Shown one piece after another: positions 25,532-34,242 of a stretch of DNA of 64,000 nucleotides. A program made the position numbers and the translations under genes. The DNA comes from Pseudomonas sp. Choline-02u-1 (GTDB taxonomy: Bacteria > Pseudomonadota > Gammaproteobacteria > Pseudomonadales > Pseudomonadaceae), in assembly GCF_002836515.1 (NCBI RefSeq), contig NZ_PJBC01000067.1, positions 124,001 to 188,000 of the forward strand, in the 5' to 3' direction. The notes under the pieces are model-generated. The model was not told the origin of the DNA. It searched no databases and saw only the letters and a list, made by a program, of their open reading frames with translations. Every line of letters starts with the position of its first letter. The first letter of the stretch is position 1.

Positions 25532-26407
25532 TTGGAACTGGTTTGGCTTGAGGATTTTTCAGCGCTGGCCGAGTACGGCAGCTTCGTCCGGGCCGCTGAA
25601 GCGCGCCACGTGACGCAGCCGGCGTTCAGTCGCCGAGTGCGCTCGCTGGAGAACTGGATGGGTGTCGAATTGTTCGTGCGCACCCCGCAAGGCGCGACGT
25701 TGACCGAGGCCGGCAGGCAAATTTTGCCCAGTGCCCAGGAAGCAGCCAGACGCCTGTACCGCATGCGCTCCGAGGCGCAGGAAGTGGCTGGCATGGCTGC
25801 GAAAACCTTGCAGTTTGCCGCCACTCATTCGTTGTCATTCACCTTCTTCCCACGCTGGTTGCGCAGCGCCGAAAATGGCGCGCCAATCGATGCGGTTCGC
25901 CTGCATTCCGACAGCATGGCCGTGTGCGAGCAGATGCTGATTCATGGTCAGGTGCAATTTCTGTTGTGCCATCGCCACCCCGACGTTCCGCCATTACTGG
26001 CGCCTAATCAGTTCATTGGCAAGAAGGTCGGCGAAGATGTGCTCGTGCCGCTGGCGAGCGCTTCGGCGCAATTTGGCACTTCGCCCGAAACCCTGCCCTA
26101 TCTGGCCTATACCCACGAATCCGGTCTGGGCCGAATCGTCTCCCACAGGCTGCATGGCAAGGCAGATTACCTGCATTTGAAACCGCTGTTCAGCAGCCAT
26201 CTGGCAGCAGTGCTGATGTCGATGGCGCTGGAAAGCAAAGGCGTCGCCTGGCTGCCAAAAAGCCTGACCGAACAGGAAATGGCCGACGGGCGTCTGGTCA
26301 GGGCCCTGGATGAAAGCTGGGACATTGCGCTGGAAATTCATCTGACTCGCCCGACGGCACCAATCAGCCCTTCGGCGGAGGAATTCTGGGCGAAGCTGGG
26401 GGAGTAA
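25532..26407 (+). CDS. LysR-family regulator of the tartrate genes
   Basis: A 291-residue LysR protein: VWLEDFSALAEYGSFVRAAE and HVTQPAFSRRVRSLENWMG form the helix-turn-helix, followed by a ligand domain. I place the start at TTG 25532 because AGGAGG lies eight bases upstream and homologues begin LELVWLEDF. An in-frame GTG at 25451 is possible but lacks a ribosome binding site and overlaps the tarD promoter region. It is divergent from tarD (98 bases) and presumably activates it in response to tartrate. Confidence 0.85.
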   Translation: MELVWLEDFSALAEYGSFVRAAEARHVTQPAFSRRVRSLENWMGVELFVRTPQGATLTEAGRQILPSAQEAARRLYRMRSEAQEVAGMAAKTLQFAATHSLSFTFFPRWLRSAENGAPIDAVRLHSDSMAVCEQMLIHGQVQFLLCHRHPDVPPLLAPNQFIGKKVGEDVLVPLASASAQFGTSPETLPYLAYTHESGLGRIVSHRLHGKADYLHLKPLFSSHLAAVLMSMALESKGVAWLPKSLTEQEMADGRLVRALDESWDIALEIHLTRPTAPISPSAEEFWAKLGE

Positions 26408-26426
26408 TGCGCCACCAAACCCGGGA

Positions 26427-26455
26427 GCCCGGGCGTGTCAACGGTACGCCCGGGC
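26427..26455. terminator. Strong hairpin between convergent genes
   Basis: Perfect ten-base stem GCCCGGGCGT / ACGCCCGGGC with a nine-base loop, placed between the LysR stop and the convergent metallo-hydrolase stop. There is no T-run on either side, so it is a hairpin likely to stop or protect both transcripts rather than a classical intrinsic terminator. Confidence 0.55.
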
Positions 26456-26468
26456 AGGTCTGAATCCA

Positions 26469-27358
26469 TCAGAATTGCAGCGATGCACCGTCTGCCGGAA
26501 TGTCCACGCGGCTCTCGATGCCGTGCTTTTGCACATAGCTGCGCAATTCTTCACGAGTCAGCGACATGTGGTTGATCGCATCCATGTGCACGGCAACGAT
26601 CTTCGCGTCTTTGGCCGCCTGCGCAGCTCGCAGAACATCTTCCTCACCCATGATGATCGAGCCTTCGTAACCGCTCATTTTCGCTTTGCCGGCGTTGAGC
26701 ACGATGACTTCAGGCTGGAATTTCTCGATGGCCTGATCGACTTCCTTGCGCCAGATGGTATCGCCGGCCAGATAGAGCGTTTTGTAGCCAGGCGCCTGGA
26801 ACACCACGCCCATGGCTTCGCCCAGCGGTTTGGCGAGGGCCGGCACGGCATACATTTCGTCAGTGCCGTGCTGACCACCGGTTTTGCTGATTTTCACGCC
26901 GCCGAACTCGGCTTCATTCTTCAGCACGCGCACATTTTGAAGCCTTGCGAGCGGATCAACTGCGCATCTTCTTCATGCTGGGCGAACAGAGGGATGTCTT
27001 TTGGCAGTGCTTTTTGTGCCGCGTCATCCCAGTGGTCCAGATGCGTATGGGTAACGATCACGGCATCGACGCCGGCAATCACTTGCTCAGGGGACTCGGT
27101 CAAATCCACCAGCGGATTACGCAGGTTGCTGCGGTAAGTATTTTCGAACCCAGGGTATGCGCCTTTTTTCGCCAGCATCGGATCGATCAGAAAGGTCGTG
27201 TCGCCGTAGGTGATTTTCACCGTAGCGTTACGCACCTGCTGCAGATCCAGCTTGTGCGCAGATTCAGGGTTTGACCGGGTTTCTGTCTCCGCGAAGGCTG
27301 GAACAGTCGCAGCGGCGCAAGCCATGCTCAGGGCAAATGGTAGAGTCTTGAGTATCAT
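26469..27358 (-). pseudogene. Metallo-beta-lactamase-fold hydrolase gene with a frameshift
   Basis: Two overlapping leftward frames together make one secreted MBL-fold protein of about 295 residues. The first part (27358 down to about 26935) has a signal peptide (MILKTLPFALSMACAAATVP...AFAETE) and the metal motif VTHTHLDHWDD. The second part (26934 down to 26469) carries the other ligands in GGQHGTDEM, LAGDTIW and AVHMDAINH. They join at an A4 run (T4 at 26935-26938 on the plus strand): one extra A would restore QGFKNVRVLKNE. As it stands the first frame ends in QGFKMCAC and the product would lack half its metal site. A true loss or a base-calling error are both possible. AGGA precedes the ATG at 27358. 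Confidence 0.85.
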
Positions 27359-27485
27359 GTGAATCATCCTGTTCGTTGGTGAATGCGTCCATTTTGGCTG
27401 AGGCCCGGCGCAGCGAACAGCGGCCTGAATGACATGTATCGTTATAATCGGGCCATCCTGACACCGCGAAACCGAGATCTGTCTT

Positions 27486-28469
27486 ATGTCCCCCATCCAT
27501 GTTGCCGTTCTGGCATTTGACGGCGTCAGCCTGTTCCACCTGTCCGTGCCGGGCATCGTTCTGGCGACGGCGAATCTGGCGTCCACTGAGCCGCGTTACC
27601 AAATCAGTTATTGCGCAGAAGAACCTGGCATGGTCAGCAGTGACCAAGGAATCGGCCTGGCGATAAACCATGGCCTGGAACTGATGGCGGCATCCGACGT
27701 CATCATCATTCCGGCATGGGGCGATCAATCGATCACCGCGTCGGCAGGGCTTGTACAAGCGCTGCAACAAGCCCACGCCGCAGGGAAACTGATCGTCGGG
27801 TTATGCCTGGGCGCCTTTGTGCTGGCAGATGCCGGACTGCTTGATGGCAAACAGGCAACGACGCACTGGGCGGCGCGCGACGAGTTTGCGCGGCGCTTTC
27901 CCAAGGTTCGCTTTCGTCCCGAGGTGCTGTATGTCACCGACGATAATCTGATGACCTCGGCAGGCACCGTAGCGGCTATCGACTGCTGCCTGCATCTGGT
28001 GCGCCAGCGCTTCGGTGCTGACGTGGCCAATCACACGGCGAAAATGCTGGTCACCCCACCGCACCGGCAAGGAGGCCAGGCGCAATACGTCGAGCACCCG
28101 GTGCCACAACTGTCGAGCGAAACGCATCTGGCTGCGGTTCTGGCTTGGGCGCGCATGCATCTGGGTGAACATCTGTCGCTGGATCTGTTGGCAGAGAAAG
28201 CCCGGATGAGTCGCCGCACGTTTACCCGGCGATTCAAGGAAACGACCGGTACTACGGTTGCTAAATGGCTCAACGCTGAACGCGTGGTCAGAGCACAGGC
28301 ATTATTGGAAACCACGGATTTATCGGTCGAGTGCATCGCCGGGGAAGCCGGGTTTGGCACGCCGCTGTCGTTACGGCAGCAGTTCGCAGCGCACTTGGGG
28401 ACGTCGCCGTCGGACTATCGGAAGATGTTTTGTCGAGGAGTGAAGCGCGAGGGGGGTGAACAGACGTGA
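27486..28469 (+). CDS. GlxA-family AraC-type transcriptional regulator (DJ-1/PfpI sensor)
   Basis: A 327-residue regulator. The N-terminal DJ-1/PfpI-like amidase domain begins HVAVLAFDGVSLFHLSVPGI and has its nucleophile-elbow Cys at about residue 107 (IVGLCLGAFVLADAGLL). An AraC double helix-turn-helix follows (LLAEKARMSRRTFTRRFKET and AGEAGFGTPLSLRQQFAAHL). Such proteins sense small metabolites and activate neighbouring genes. It is divergent from the frameshifted MBL-fold gene across 127 bases, which was probably its target. Confidence 0.88.
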   Translation: MSPIHVAVLAFDGVSLFHLSVPGIVLATANLASTEPRYQISYCAEEPGMVSSDQGIGLAINHGLELMAASDVIIIPAWGDQSITASAGLVQALQQAHAAGKLIVGLCLGAFVLADAGLLDGKQATTHWAARDEFARRFPKVRFRPEVLYVTDDNLMTSAGTVAAIDCCLHLVRQRFGADVANHTAKMLVTPPHRQGGQAQYVEHPVPQLSSETHLAAVLAWARMHLGEHLSLDLLAEKARMSRRTFTRRFKETTGTTVAKWLNAERVVRAQALLETTDLSVECIAGEAGFGTPLSLRQQFAAHLGTSPSDYRKMFCRGVKREGGEQT

Positions 28470-28671
28470 CGCGCCTTTAGCCGGGTTGTCTTGTTCGGGT
28501 TCGACTTGGTTGCAGCGGCGCAACTGTCCATCGCCCCAGCCCTCATCCGAGGCAGTGGGCTGGGCTGAGCTGAGCTGAGGGACTTTTGACATCTGACTCG
28601 ATTCACGCCACCTTGAGCCCCGTCCGCGGCTCCGACAACACCCAGAGTCGCTCAGCCAACTCAGCATTCGC

Positions 28672-28830
28672 CGCCCATTTGGCAATGCCTTTGCGGCCCG
28701 ATTCAGGCTCAATGTCGCGACCATCGCAGCTTCTCTGGGCTATCTGTCCGACGCGGCTTTTGGCGCTGCGTTCCGCCGCGTGCATGGAATCTCGCCGGGG
28801 CAATACCGCCGCGATCCGCGGCTATGGAAC
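28672..28830 (+). pseudogene. C-terminal fragment of an AraC-family regulator
   Basis: This stretch encodes, in one frame, AARFRLNVATIAASLGYLSD followed by AAFGAAFRRVHGISPGQYRR, which is the second helix-turn-helix of an AraC regulator. Nothing of the sensor domain or first HTH is recognisable upstream; 28470-28671 shows no gene. The frame stays open into the DCC gene at 28885. It is a relic of a regulator that once stood here. Confidence 0.7.
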
Positions 28831-28884
28831 AAGCGCCTGTTGATCGGGGTTATCATCGCGACAACCGCCGCCAGGAACATGCCG

Positions 28885-29337
28885 ATGCCAGCCATGAAAA
28901 CCCGCCCTGACCCCGCGCCACTGCTCAAGCCCAGCGAAACCGTGGTGCTGTTCGACGGCGTGTGCAAGCTGTGCAACGGCTGGGCGCGCTTTTTGATTCG
29001 CCATGATCGCCAGCGCCGTGTGCGGCTGGCATCGGTGCAATCGCCCGAGGGCCAGGCCTTGCTGGCATGGGCCGGTCTGCCGCTGGATGAGTTCGACACC
29101 ATGGCGGTGATCCGCGACCAGCATTACTGGGAGCGCTCGGATGCATTCCTGCAAGTGGTCGGGCAACTGCCGGGGCGCTGGCAGCCGCTGAAACTGCTGC
29201 GGATTTTCCCGCGTCGTCTGCGCGACTGGGCTTACGATCGCATCGCGCTGAACCGCTATCGGCTGTTCGGCAAGTACAACACTTGCCTGCTGCCGACTGC
29301 GGATCACGAAAGCCGTTTTCTAAAAGCCCACGGCTGA
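28885..29337 (+). CDS. DCC-family thiol-disulfide oxidoreductase-like protein
   Basis: A 150-residue protein with the family-naming motif TVVLFDGVCKLCNGWARFLI near residue 20 (D-G-x-C-x-x-C) and the later LDEFDTMAVI and LRDWAYDRIALNRYRLFGK blocks of DUF393/DCC proteins, with a redox-type CxxC. Start choice is uncertain: ATGs lie at 28879, 28885 and 28894, and AGGA at 28873 best fits 28885. It converges on the DUF2269 gene, overlapping its 3' end by 18 bases. Cellular role unknown. Confidence 0.8.
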   Translation: MPAMKTRPDPAPLLKPSETVVLFDGVCKLCNGWARFLIRHDRQRRVRLASVQSPEGQALLAWAGLPLDEFDTMAVIRDQHYWERSDAFLQVVGQLPGRWQPLKLLRIFPRRLRDWAYDRIALNRYRLFGKYNTCLLPTADHESRFLKAHG

Positions 29338-29817
29338 CCCGATCAGTTGCAGCGGCGTCATCTTCGTCACCATCATGAGCACGATGACAAACATTCCGGC
29401 GAACCCGGCGACGCCCATCCAGAACCACCAGCGGTACGTGCTCGCGTAGCGAGCATCCAGAGGCAGCCAACCTTCGCCCGCGCTCAGCGCCATGCTCTGC
29501 AAACGCTTTTGCAATACCAGCACCGGCAGCCACAACGCGCCGACACAGAAGAAAATGATCAGCGAAGTCAGCAGCCATTCGGTGCTCATCGGAAGCCCCG
29601 AGAGCCGCATCAGCAGATAGCCGGTAACAACCTGCACAAACCCGGCCGGCGTGGTGATCCACGTATCGAAACGCACCACCATCCGCGCGACATGGGCGAC
29701 CACTTGCGGGTTGCCGGTGCGGCTGGCGGCGATCAGGTACAGGTAGGAGCCCATGCCGAAACCGAACAGGAAAACCGCTGCGATCACATGCAAATACTTC
29801 AGACAGAGATAGAGCAT
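29320..29817 (-). CDS. DUF2269-family membrane protein
   Basis: A 165-residue inner-membrane protein with four hydrophobic segments. It starts MLYLCLKYLHVIAAVFLFGF, and a conserved R-x-D-T-W-I-TTPAG block (RFDTWITTPAGFVQVVTGYL) follows helix 2, typical of DUF2269. An ATG five codons upstream (29832) would overlap the preceding gene. I chose 29817, which follows that gene's stop directly (TGAG-ATG). Probably co-transcribed with the saccharopine-dehydrogenase-like gene. Function unknown. Confidence 0.82.
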   Translation of the reverse strand: MLYLCLKYLHVIAAVFLFGFGMGSYLYLIAASRTGNPQVVAHVARMVVRFDTWITTPAGFVQVVTGYLLMRLSGLPMSTEWLLTSLIIFFCVGALWLPVLVLQKRLQSMALSAGEGWLPLDARYASTYRWWFWMGVAGFAGMFVIVLMMVTKMTPLQLIGSAVGF

Positions 29818-29818
29818 C

Positions 29819-30946
29819 TCAACGCTGCCCATCGGCGAACTGGACCGACAGGCTCAAGTTACCCGGATCGTTGATCGCCGCCAGATATTCCTCAACGCTG
29901 ATTTCGCCCACACACGGTCGCGCGCCGGCCTGCGGTACATAGCCGCGGGCCATTTTGGTTGCGAGGGCGACGGCGGCGCAGCTGGGGATTTCCGGGCCCT
30001 TGTCATTCAACGCGGTGAGTTGCGCGGTCATGCTCAGCGGCTGGCCGTCGACACCGATGCCGCAAACATCGATGTACATCGCGCTTTTGCCATCCCCGAA
30101 ACGCTCGAACCGCGTACCCAGTCGATGCAGGCGCGCCGCCCAGCGCACATGATCGCGCACCAGACCCACGCGCAAGGCTTGCGCCAGCAAAGCATTGGCG
30201 ACACCGCCGAGTTTCAGACCGGCGCCAGCCTTGAAGCGCAGCGTCTGCGCGCCATAGCGGCGCGCGAAAATATCCATGTCCGGCACATCGACATTGGCCA
30301 GCACCCGCGTGCCCAGTTGCGGCATCCTGCGCAAGGTCAGGTCGAGCCAGCCCAATACTTCGTGAACCTGGCCATTCTTTAATTGCCTGATCGGTTTGCC
30401 GGCGTAGGCCAGCACGCCTTCGACCGTTGACAGCCCCGGCATCTTCGCCGAGGAAGAAATGCCATGTTCGATCGAATCGATTCGGGCGAAGCGCTCGCGC
30501 TGCTGATCAATGATGGCCGAAGACAAGGTCGGCACTGAACTGCAACCACTGAGCACGGCCACACCGGCCTGTCTGGCGCGGGCATCAAGCACATCAATGC
30601 CGTTGACGAAGGTGCGGCAGTCAGCCAGATCGCAGTAATTGACCCCTGCACCGATGCAGCTTTCAGCGACTGCGCAGGATTGCCCCTGAAACGGCCCACC
30701 GGTGTGCACCACCAACTGAACATTCAACTCGCGCAACGCCGCTTGAAAATCCGCGCCCATTGCATCGCCGCACCAGCCTTGGCACGTACGGCCCGATTGC
30801 ACTTGCAGCTCGTCGACCTTGCGCTGCAACTTGCGCACATCACGGCCCGACAGCAGCAGATCAATTTCTGGCATTTGTGCCAGATGCCGGCAAACGATGC
30901 TGCCGAAATTGCCGTAACCACCGACGACCATCACCCTGAATGCCAT
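29819..30946 (-). CDS. Saccharopine-dehydrogenase-like NAD(P)-binding protein
   Basis: A 375-residue protein with an N-terminal Rossmann fold (FRVMVVGGYGNFGSIVCRHL) and the family's VVHTGGPFQGQSCAVAESCI and GVNYCDLADCRTFVNGIDVL blocks. These belong to the Sacchrp_dh_NADP group of uncharacterised oxidoreductases rather than to lysine catabolism proper. The ATG at 30946 is preceded by GGGACAGG; a longer frame exists upstream without homology. Its stop touches the DUF2269 start, suggesting a two-gene operon. Confidence 0.8.
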   Translation of the reverse strand: MAFRVMVVGGYGNFGSIVCRHLAQMPEIDLLLSGRDVRKLQRKVDELQVQSGRTCQGWCGDAMGADFQAALRELNVQLVVHTGGPFQGQSCAVAESCIGAGVNYCDLADCRTFVNGIDVLDARARQAGVAVLSGCSSVPTLSSAIIDQQRERFARIDSIEHGISSSAKMPGLSTVEGVLAYAGKPIRQLKNGQVHEVLGWLDLTLRRMPQLGTRVLANVDVPDMDIFARRYGAQTLRFKAGAGLKLGGVANALLAQALRVGLVRDHVRWAARLHRLGTRFERFGDGKSAMYIDVCGIGVDGQPLSMTAQLTALNDKGPEIPSCAAVALATKMARGYVPQAGARPCVGEISVEEYLAAINDPGNLSLSVQFADGQR

Positions 30947-31116
30947 TGCCTGTCCCTGTTCCTGCCCAAACGTGTGGCGCAGAGGATATAGGCCGCAGCG
31001 GCGATCAGACATCTATTTTGCAATCGGGTATCGCCGCGTCCTCGCGTCCCGGGCAAAAAGAATGAACCCAACGCCCCGCTTGTCGCCTAACGCACAGACC
31101 ATCAGGAGGTAAGCCT

Positions 31117-31332
31117 ATGCAAATCGAAACCGTGTGGATCGTATTGGCGGTCATTCTCGTGCTGATCGAGCTCTGGGCCATCAACCGGGTGCGTAAAAGC
31201 GAGGGAAAATCCAGTAATAAAGGTGTGTGGATCGTGCTGATCGTGTTCGTGCCGCTGTTCGGCCTGATCGCCTGGGCGTTGGCGGGGCCCAAGCATATCG
31301 GACGCGGTTCCCCTTCCCAGGCGAATCGGTAA
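31117..31332 (+). CDS. Small PLDc_N-domain membrane protein
   Basis: A 71-residue protein with two hydrophobic helices (TVWIVLAVILVLIELWAI and GVWIVLIVFVPLFGLIAWAL) separated by a basic loop, followed by a polar tail. This is the phospholipase D nuclease N-terminal (PLDc_N) fold found as a stand-alone membrane protein. AGGAGG precedes the ATG. An intrinsic terminator follows, so it is probably monocistronic. Confidence 0.75.
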   Translation: MQIETVWIVLAVILVLIELWAINRVRKSEGKSSNKGVWIVLIVFVPLFGLIAWALAGPKHIGRGSPSQANR

Positions 31333-31366
31333 ACGCTGTCGCAGGGGCGACTCAAGTATCACCCAC

Positions 31367-31390
31367 AGCCCGGCTTTTGCCGGGCTTGTT
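31367..31390 (+). terminator. Intrinsic terminator after the PLDc_N gene
   Basis: Eight-base perfect stem AGCCCGGC / GCCGGGCT around a TTTT loop, followed by TGTTAT. It is 34 bases past the stop codon. Confidence 0.75.
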
Positions 31391-31589
31391 ATATGCAATG
31401 TCGCGCCAGCTGAGATCTTGCAGCCTGCACGAAGGCGTTATGCCTTCTTGTGCGCCAGCCCTTGATTTACGTGGCTTGCGCTTGCTCGGCGAGTTGGCAT
31501 GAGTCATGCGATAGCCTCTTCCTGAATACACAGCAGCGCGAAAAAAAGAACGCTGTGTTCAATCCGTGAAAAGCAGAGGCCTTAAAAAA

Positions 31590-32066
31590 ATGAATGCCAT
31601 CGACCTTCTCAAAGCCGACCATGAAAAAGTAAAAGCGATCCTCAGCCAACTGAGTGAATCCACCGAGCGCGCGCTGAAAAAACGCGTGGAGTTGCTGGGC
31701 AAACTGGAGATGGAAATCACCCTCCACACCCGCCTCGAAGAAGAGATCCTTTACCCTGCTTTCAAGGAAGCCGGCAGCAAGGAAGAAGAGATCATGTACC
31801 ACGAAGCCAAGGAAGAGCACCGCACCGTGGATTCGCTGGTACTGCCTGATCTGAAAGAGACCGATCCGGGCACGCCGGAATTTGCCGGTCGGGTCAAAGT
31901 GGTCAAGGAGTTGCTCGAGCACCACATCGAAGAGGAAGAAGAGGAAATGTTCCCGAAAGCCCAAAAGCTTTTGGGCAAGGCCAAGCTCGAGGAACTGGGC
32001 GCACAGATGGAAGCCATGAAAGCGAGCCATAAAAAGGAAATGGCGGCCAACAATATCGCTGCGTAA
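31590..32066 (+). CDS. Hemerythrin HHE-domain protein
   Basis: A 158-residue helical protein. Candidate di-iron ligands are visible: ADHEKVK (H11), ITLHTRLEEEILYP (H46 and E50/E51) and LEHHIEEEEEEMFP, with YHEAKEEH between. The E-rich C-terminal helix is typical. Hemerythrin-like proteins bind oxygen, nitric oxide or iron in the cytoplasm. The ATG at 31590 is preceded by AGAGG. Flanked by terminators on both sides. Confidence 0.88.
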   Translation: MNAIDLLKADHEKVKAILSQLSESTERALKKRVELLGKLEMEITLHTRLEEEILYPAFKEAGSKEEEIMYHEAKEEHRTVDSLVLPDLKETDPGTPEFAGRVKVVKELLEHHIEEEEEEMFPKAQKLLGKAKLEELGAQMEAMKASHKKEMAANNIAA

Positions 32067-32082
32067 AGTATTGAATACACAG

Positions 32083-32110
32083 AGGCCCGGCAGCGATGCC
32101 GGGCCTTTTT
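32083..32110 (+). terminator. Intrinsic terminator after the hemerythrin gene
   Basis: Ten-base stem AGGCCCGGCA / TGCCGGGCCT with a GCGA tetraloop followed by five T. Confidence 0.88.
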
Positions 32111-32191
32111 GTGCGCCGACATCGATTTCTGTGTTGACGCAAAGGCGAGCACGCCTACAGGGACGGTGGCGACAGCAAATGCTGGTTTTGC

Positions 32192-33118
32192 TCAGAGGGC
32201 CCAGGGTGGCCCGAGCTCGAATTTCGCTTCAATCCACTCCTTGAACGCCACCACTGCCGCTGCCGGGAACCGCGACGACGGCCTGATCAGATAAACGCCG
32301 CCCGCCGAATCCAGATGCCAGTCAGGCAGCACGCGAATCAACCGTCCGGCCGCCAGATCGCGGCTCATCAGCCAGTCGCCGGCACCCAGTATGCCGGCGT
32401 CGGCCCGGGCTGCTGCGAGTAGGGATTCGCTGTCGCTGGCGGTCAGGTTGCCGTGTGGCGTGATGGTTTGCAGTTCATCGCCGCGATGCAGGCGCCACAG
32501 CGGGAACGATGCCAGCCCGCTGAAGCGCAGGCAATTGTGCTGCAGCAGGTCGTGCGGGGTTTGCGGCATGCCGTGGGCCTCGATGTAGGCTGGCGATGCG
32601 CAGAGAATCCGTCGATGGTCACTGAGCTTTTTCGCGATCAGCCGATTGTCGTCCAGCTCGCCGATACGGATGGCCGCGTCGAAGCCCTGCTCGATGATAT
32701 CGACGAGGCCTTCGCTGTAATCGGCGACCAGCGAGACGTGCGGATGCGCCTTGAGAAATTGCGGCAGCAACGGCCCCAGCCACAACCGCCCCATCGCCGC
32801 CGGCAAAGCCAGGCGCAAGGTGCCGCGCACTTCGCTGGCGCCCTGCACCGCTTGCTGTTGCGCCTCGTTCATCAGTTCGACGGCCGCGCGCAAACGTTGT
32901 TCGAGTTGCAGGCCAGCCTCGGTGATGCGCACGTGCCGTGTCGAGCGCTCTACCAGCCGCACACCCAAACGTTTTTCCATCGCCGCCAGGCGCTTGGAAA
33001 TGATGGTCGGATGACGCTGCAACACGCGGCCCGCCGCGACAAACGAGCCTTGCGCGGCGACGGCGAGAAAAGCTGCGATTTCATCGCTGTGCGGGTTGCT
33101 CAGAACATCCAGATTCAT
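32192..33118 (-). CDS. LysR-family transcriptional regulator
   Basis: A 308-residue LysR protein: AFLAVAAQGSFVAAGRVLQR and HPTIISKRLAAMEKRLGVRL form the helix-turn-helix, followed by GTLRLALPAAMGRLWLGPLL and FDAAIRIGELDDNRL in the effector domain. Its ATG overlaps the stop of the quinone oxidoreductase gene (33115-33118), so the two are translationally coupled on the same strand. This is an unusual order for a LysR and its target, which are normally divergent. Confidence 0.87.
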   Translation of the reverse strand: MNLDVLSNPHSDEIAAFLAVAAQGSFVAAGRVLQRHPTIISKRLAAMEKRLGVRLVERSTRHVRITEAGLQLEQRLRAAVELMNEAQQQAVQGASEVRGTLRLALPAAMGRLWLGPLLPQFLKAHPHVSLVADYSEGLVDIIEQGFDAAIRIGELDDNRLIAKKLSDHRRILCASPAYIEAHGMPQTPHDLLQHNCLRFSGLASFPLWRLHRGDELQTITPHGNLTASDSESLLAAARADAGILGAGDWLMSRDLAAGRLIRVLPDWHLDSAGGVYLIRPSSRFPAAAVVAFKEWIEAKFELGPPWAL

Positions 33119-34089
33119 GGTTTTAGAATGATCGCCCCTGATGATCGCCCCGATTCGAGATCGGCATGCGCTAGTGCCGCGTCGGCCAATGCATAACGCG
33201 CGCGGATTTGCGGCGTGATGATACCGGCGGCAACAGCGGCCAGCACGTCTTGCGCACGCTCCTGATATTCGGCTGTCGTGGCGGTGTGTGCGGCCAGCGA
33301 TGGACGGGTCAGGAACAGCGAGCCCTTGGCATTGAGCGTGGCCATTTCTACCGCTGCCGGCGCCCCGGTCTGTGCACCGAACGAAACCATCAATCCGCGT
33401 GGGCGCAAGCTGTCCAGCGAGGCTTGAAAAGACACCCGGCCAATCGGGTCATACACCACATCGACCTTGCGCCCCTCGGTGATACGCAACACATCGGCGG
33501 CGAGGGTTTCGGCGTCGAATACCAGCACGTCGTCACAGCCCGACGCGCGAGCCTTGTCGACGCTGGCCTGCTTCGACACCACGCCGATCACCGTTGCGCC
33601 AAGGTGTCTGGCCCACGGCACCATGATTTCTCCCAGACCACCCGCGACGCCGTAAAGCAGCATCGTCGTGCCCGGCCCGACCGGGTAAGTCGCCTTCAGC
33701 AGATACTGCGCGGTGATGCCTTTGAACAACACCGCCGCCGCGTCTTCGAACGACAACTCATCGGGGATTTTCACCAGACGCTCGGCCGGGAACAGCCGCG
33801 CCGACGCGTAGCCGCCCAAAGGTCCAGTGGCATAAGCGACTCGATCACCCACGCGGACATTGCTCACACCGGCGCCGACAGCCGCCACCCGACCGGCGCC
33901 CTCAAGCCCCAGCCCCGAGGGCAATGCAACCGGCACCGCACCTTTGCGCTGGGTCACATCGAGGTAATTGACGCCAATCGCCTCTTGCTCCAGCCAGACC
34001 TCGTCGGGGCCGGGGGACTGCTCATTGACTGTTTGCAACGCCAGGACGTTCGGAGCGCCCGTTTCGGTCAAGCGAATTGCGCTGGTCAT
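33115..34089 (-). CDS. Quinone oxidoreductase, zinc-independent medium-chain reductase
   Basis: A 324-residue MDR protein: SAIRLTETGAPNVLALQTV start, IGVNYLDVTQRKGAVPVALP, LGLEGAGRVAAVGAGVSNV and GDRVAYATGPLGGYA are the QOR blocks, with a cofactor loop MLLYGVAGGLGEIMVPWARH. There are no zinc-site cysteines. It transfers hydride from NADPH to quinones or activated alkenes. The ATG at 34089 was preferred to 34095 because AGGAG sits six bases before it but only abuts the first. Confidence 0.88.
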   Translation of the reverse strand: MTSAIRLTETGAPNVLALQTVNEQSPGPDEVWLEQEAIGVNYLDVTQRKGAVPVALPSGLGLEGAGRVAAVGAGVSNVRVGDRVAYATGPLGGYASARLFPAERLVKIPDELSFEDAAAVLFKGITAQYLLKATYPVGPGTTMLLYGVAGGLGEIMVPWARHLGATVIGVVSKQASVDKARASGCDDVLVFDAETLAADVLRITEGRKVDVVYDPIGRVSFQASLDSLRPRGLMVSFGAQTGAPAAVEMATLNAKGSLFLTRPSLAAHTATTAEYQERAQDVLAAVAAGIITPQIRARYALADAALAHADLESGRSSGAIILKP

Positions 34090-34202
34090 GCTCATCTCCT
34101 TTCAGTCATTAAGCGTTGATCGGAGTCTGAAAGCTCAACGCTCGACGAACAAGGCAGGCTGAATGCAGTTCATTACTGCACCTGATGCAGCTATGCAGAC
34201 AC

Positions 34203-34233
34203 AAAAAAGGAGCGACACTTGCTGCCACTCCTT
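34203..34233 (-). terminator. Intrinsic terminator for the CigR-like gene
   Basis: On the minus strand GGAGTGGCA pairs with TGTCGCTCC (two G:U pairs) across a five-base loop and is followed by six T. It lies 10 bases after the CigR-like stop codon. Confidence 0.8.
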
Positions 34234-34242
34234 ACGGGTAGA

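Noticed and set aside
28371..28724. 117-codon leftward frame after the GlxA-type gene
   Set aside because: It overlaps the 3' end of the GlxA-type gene and the AraC relic and has no protein-like pattern.
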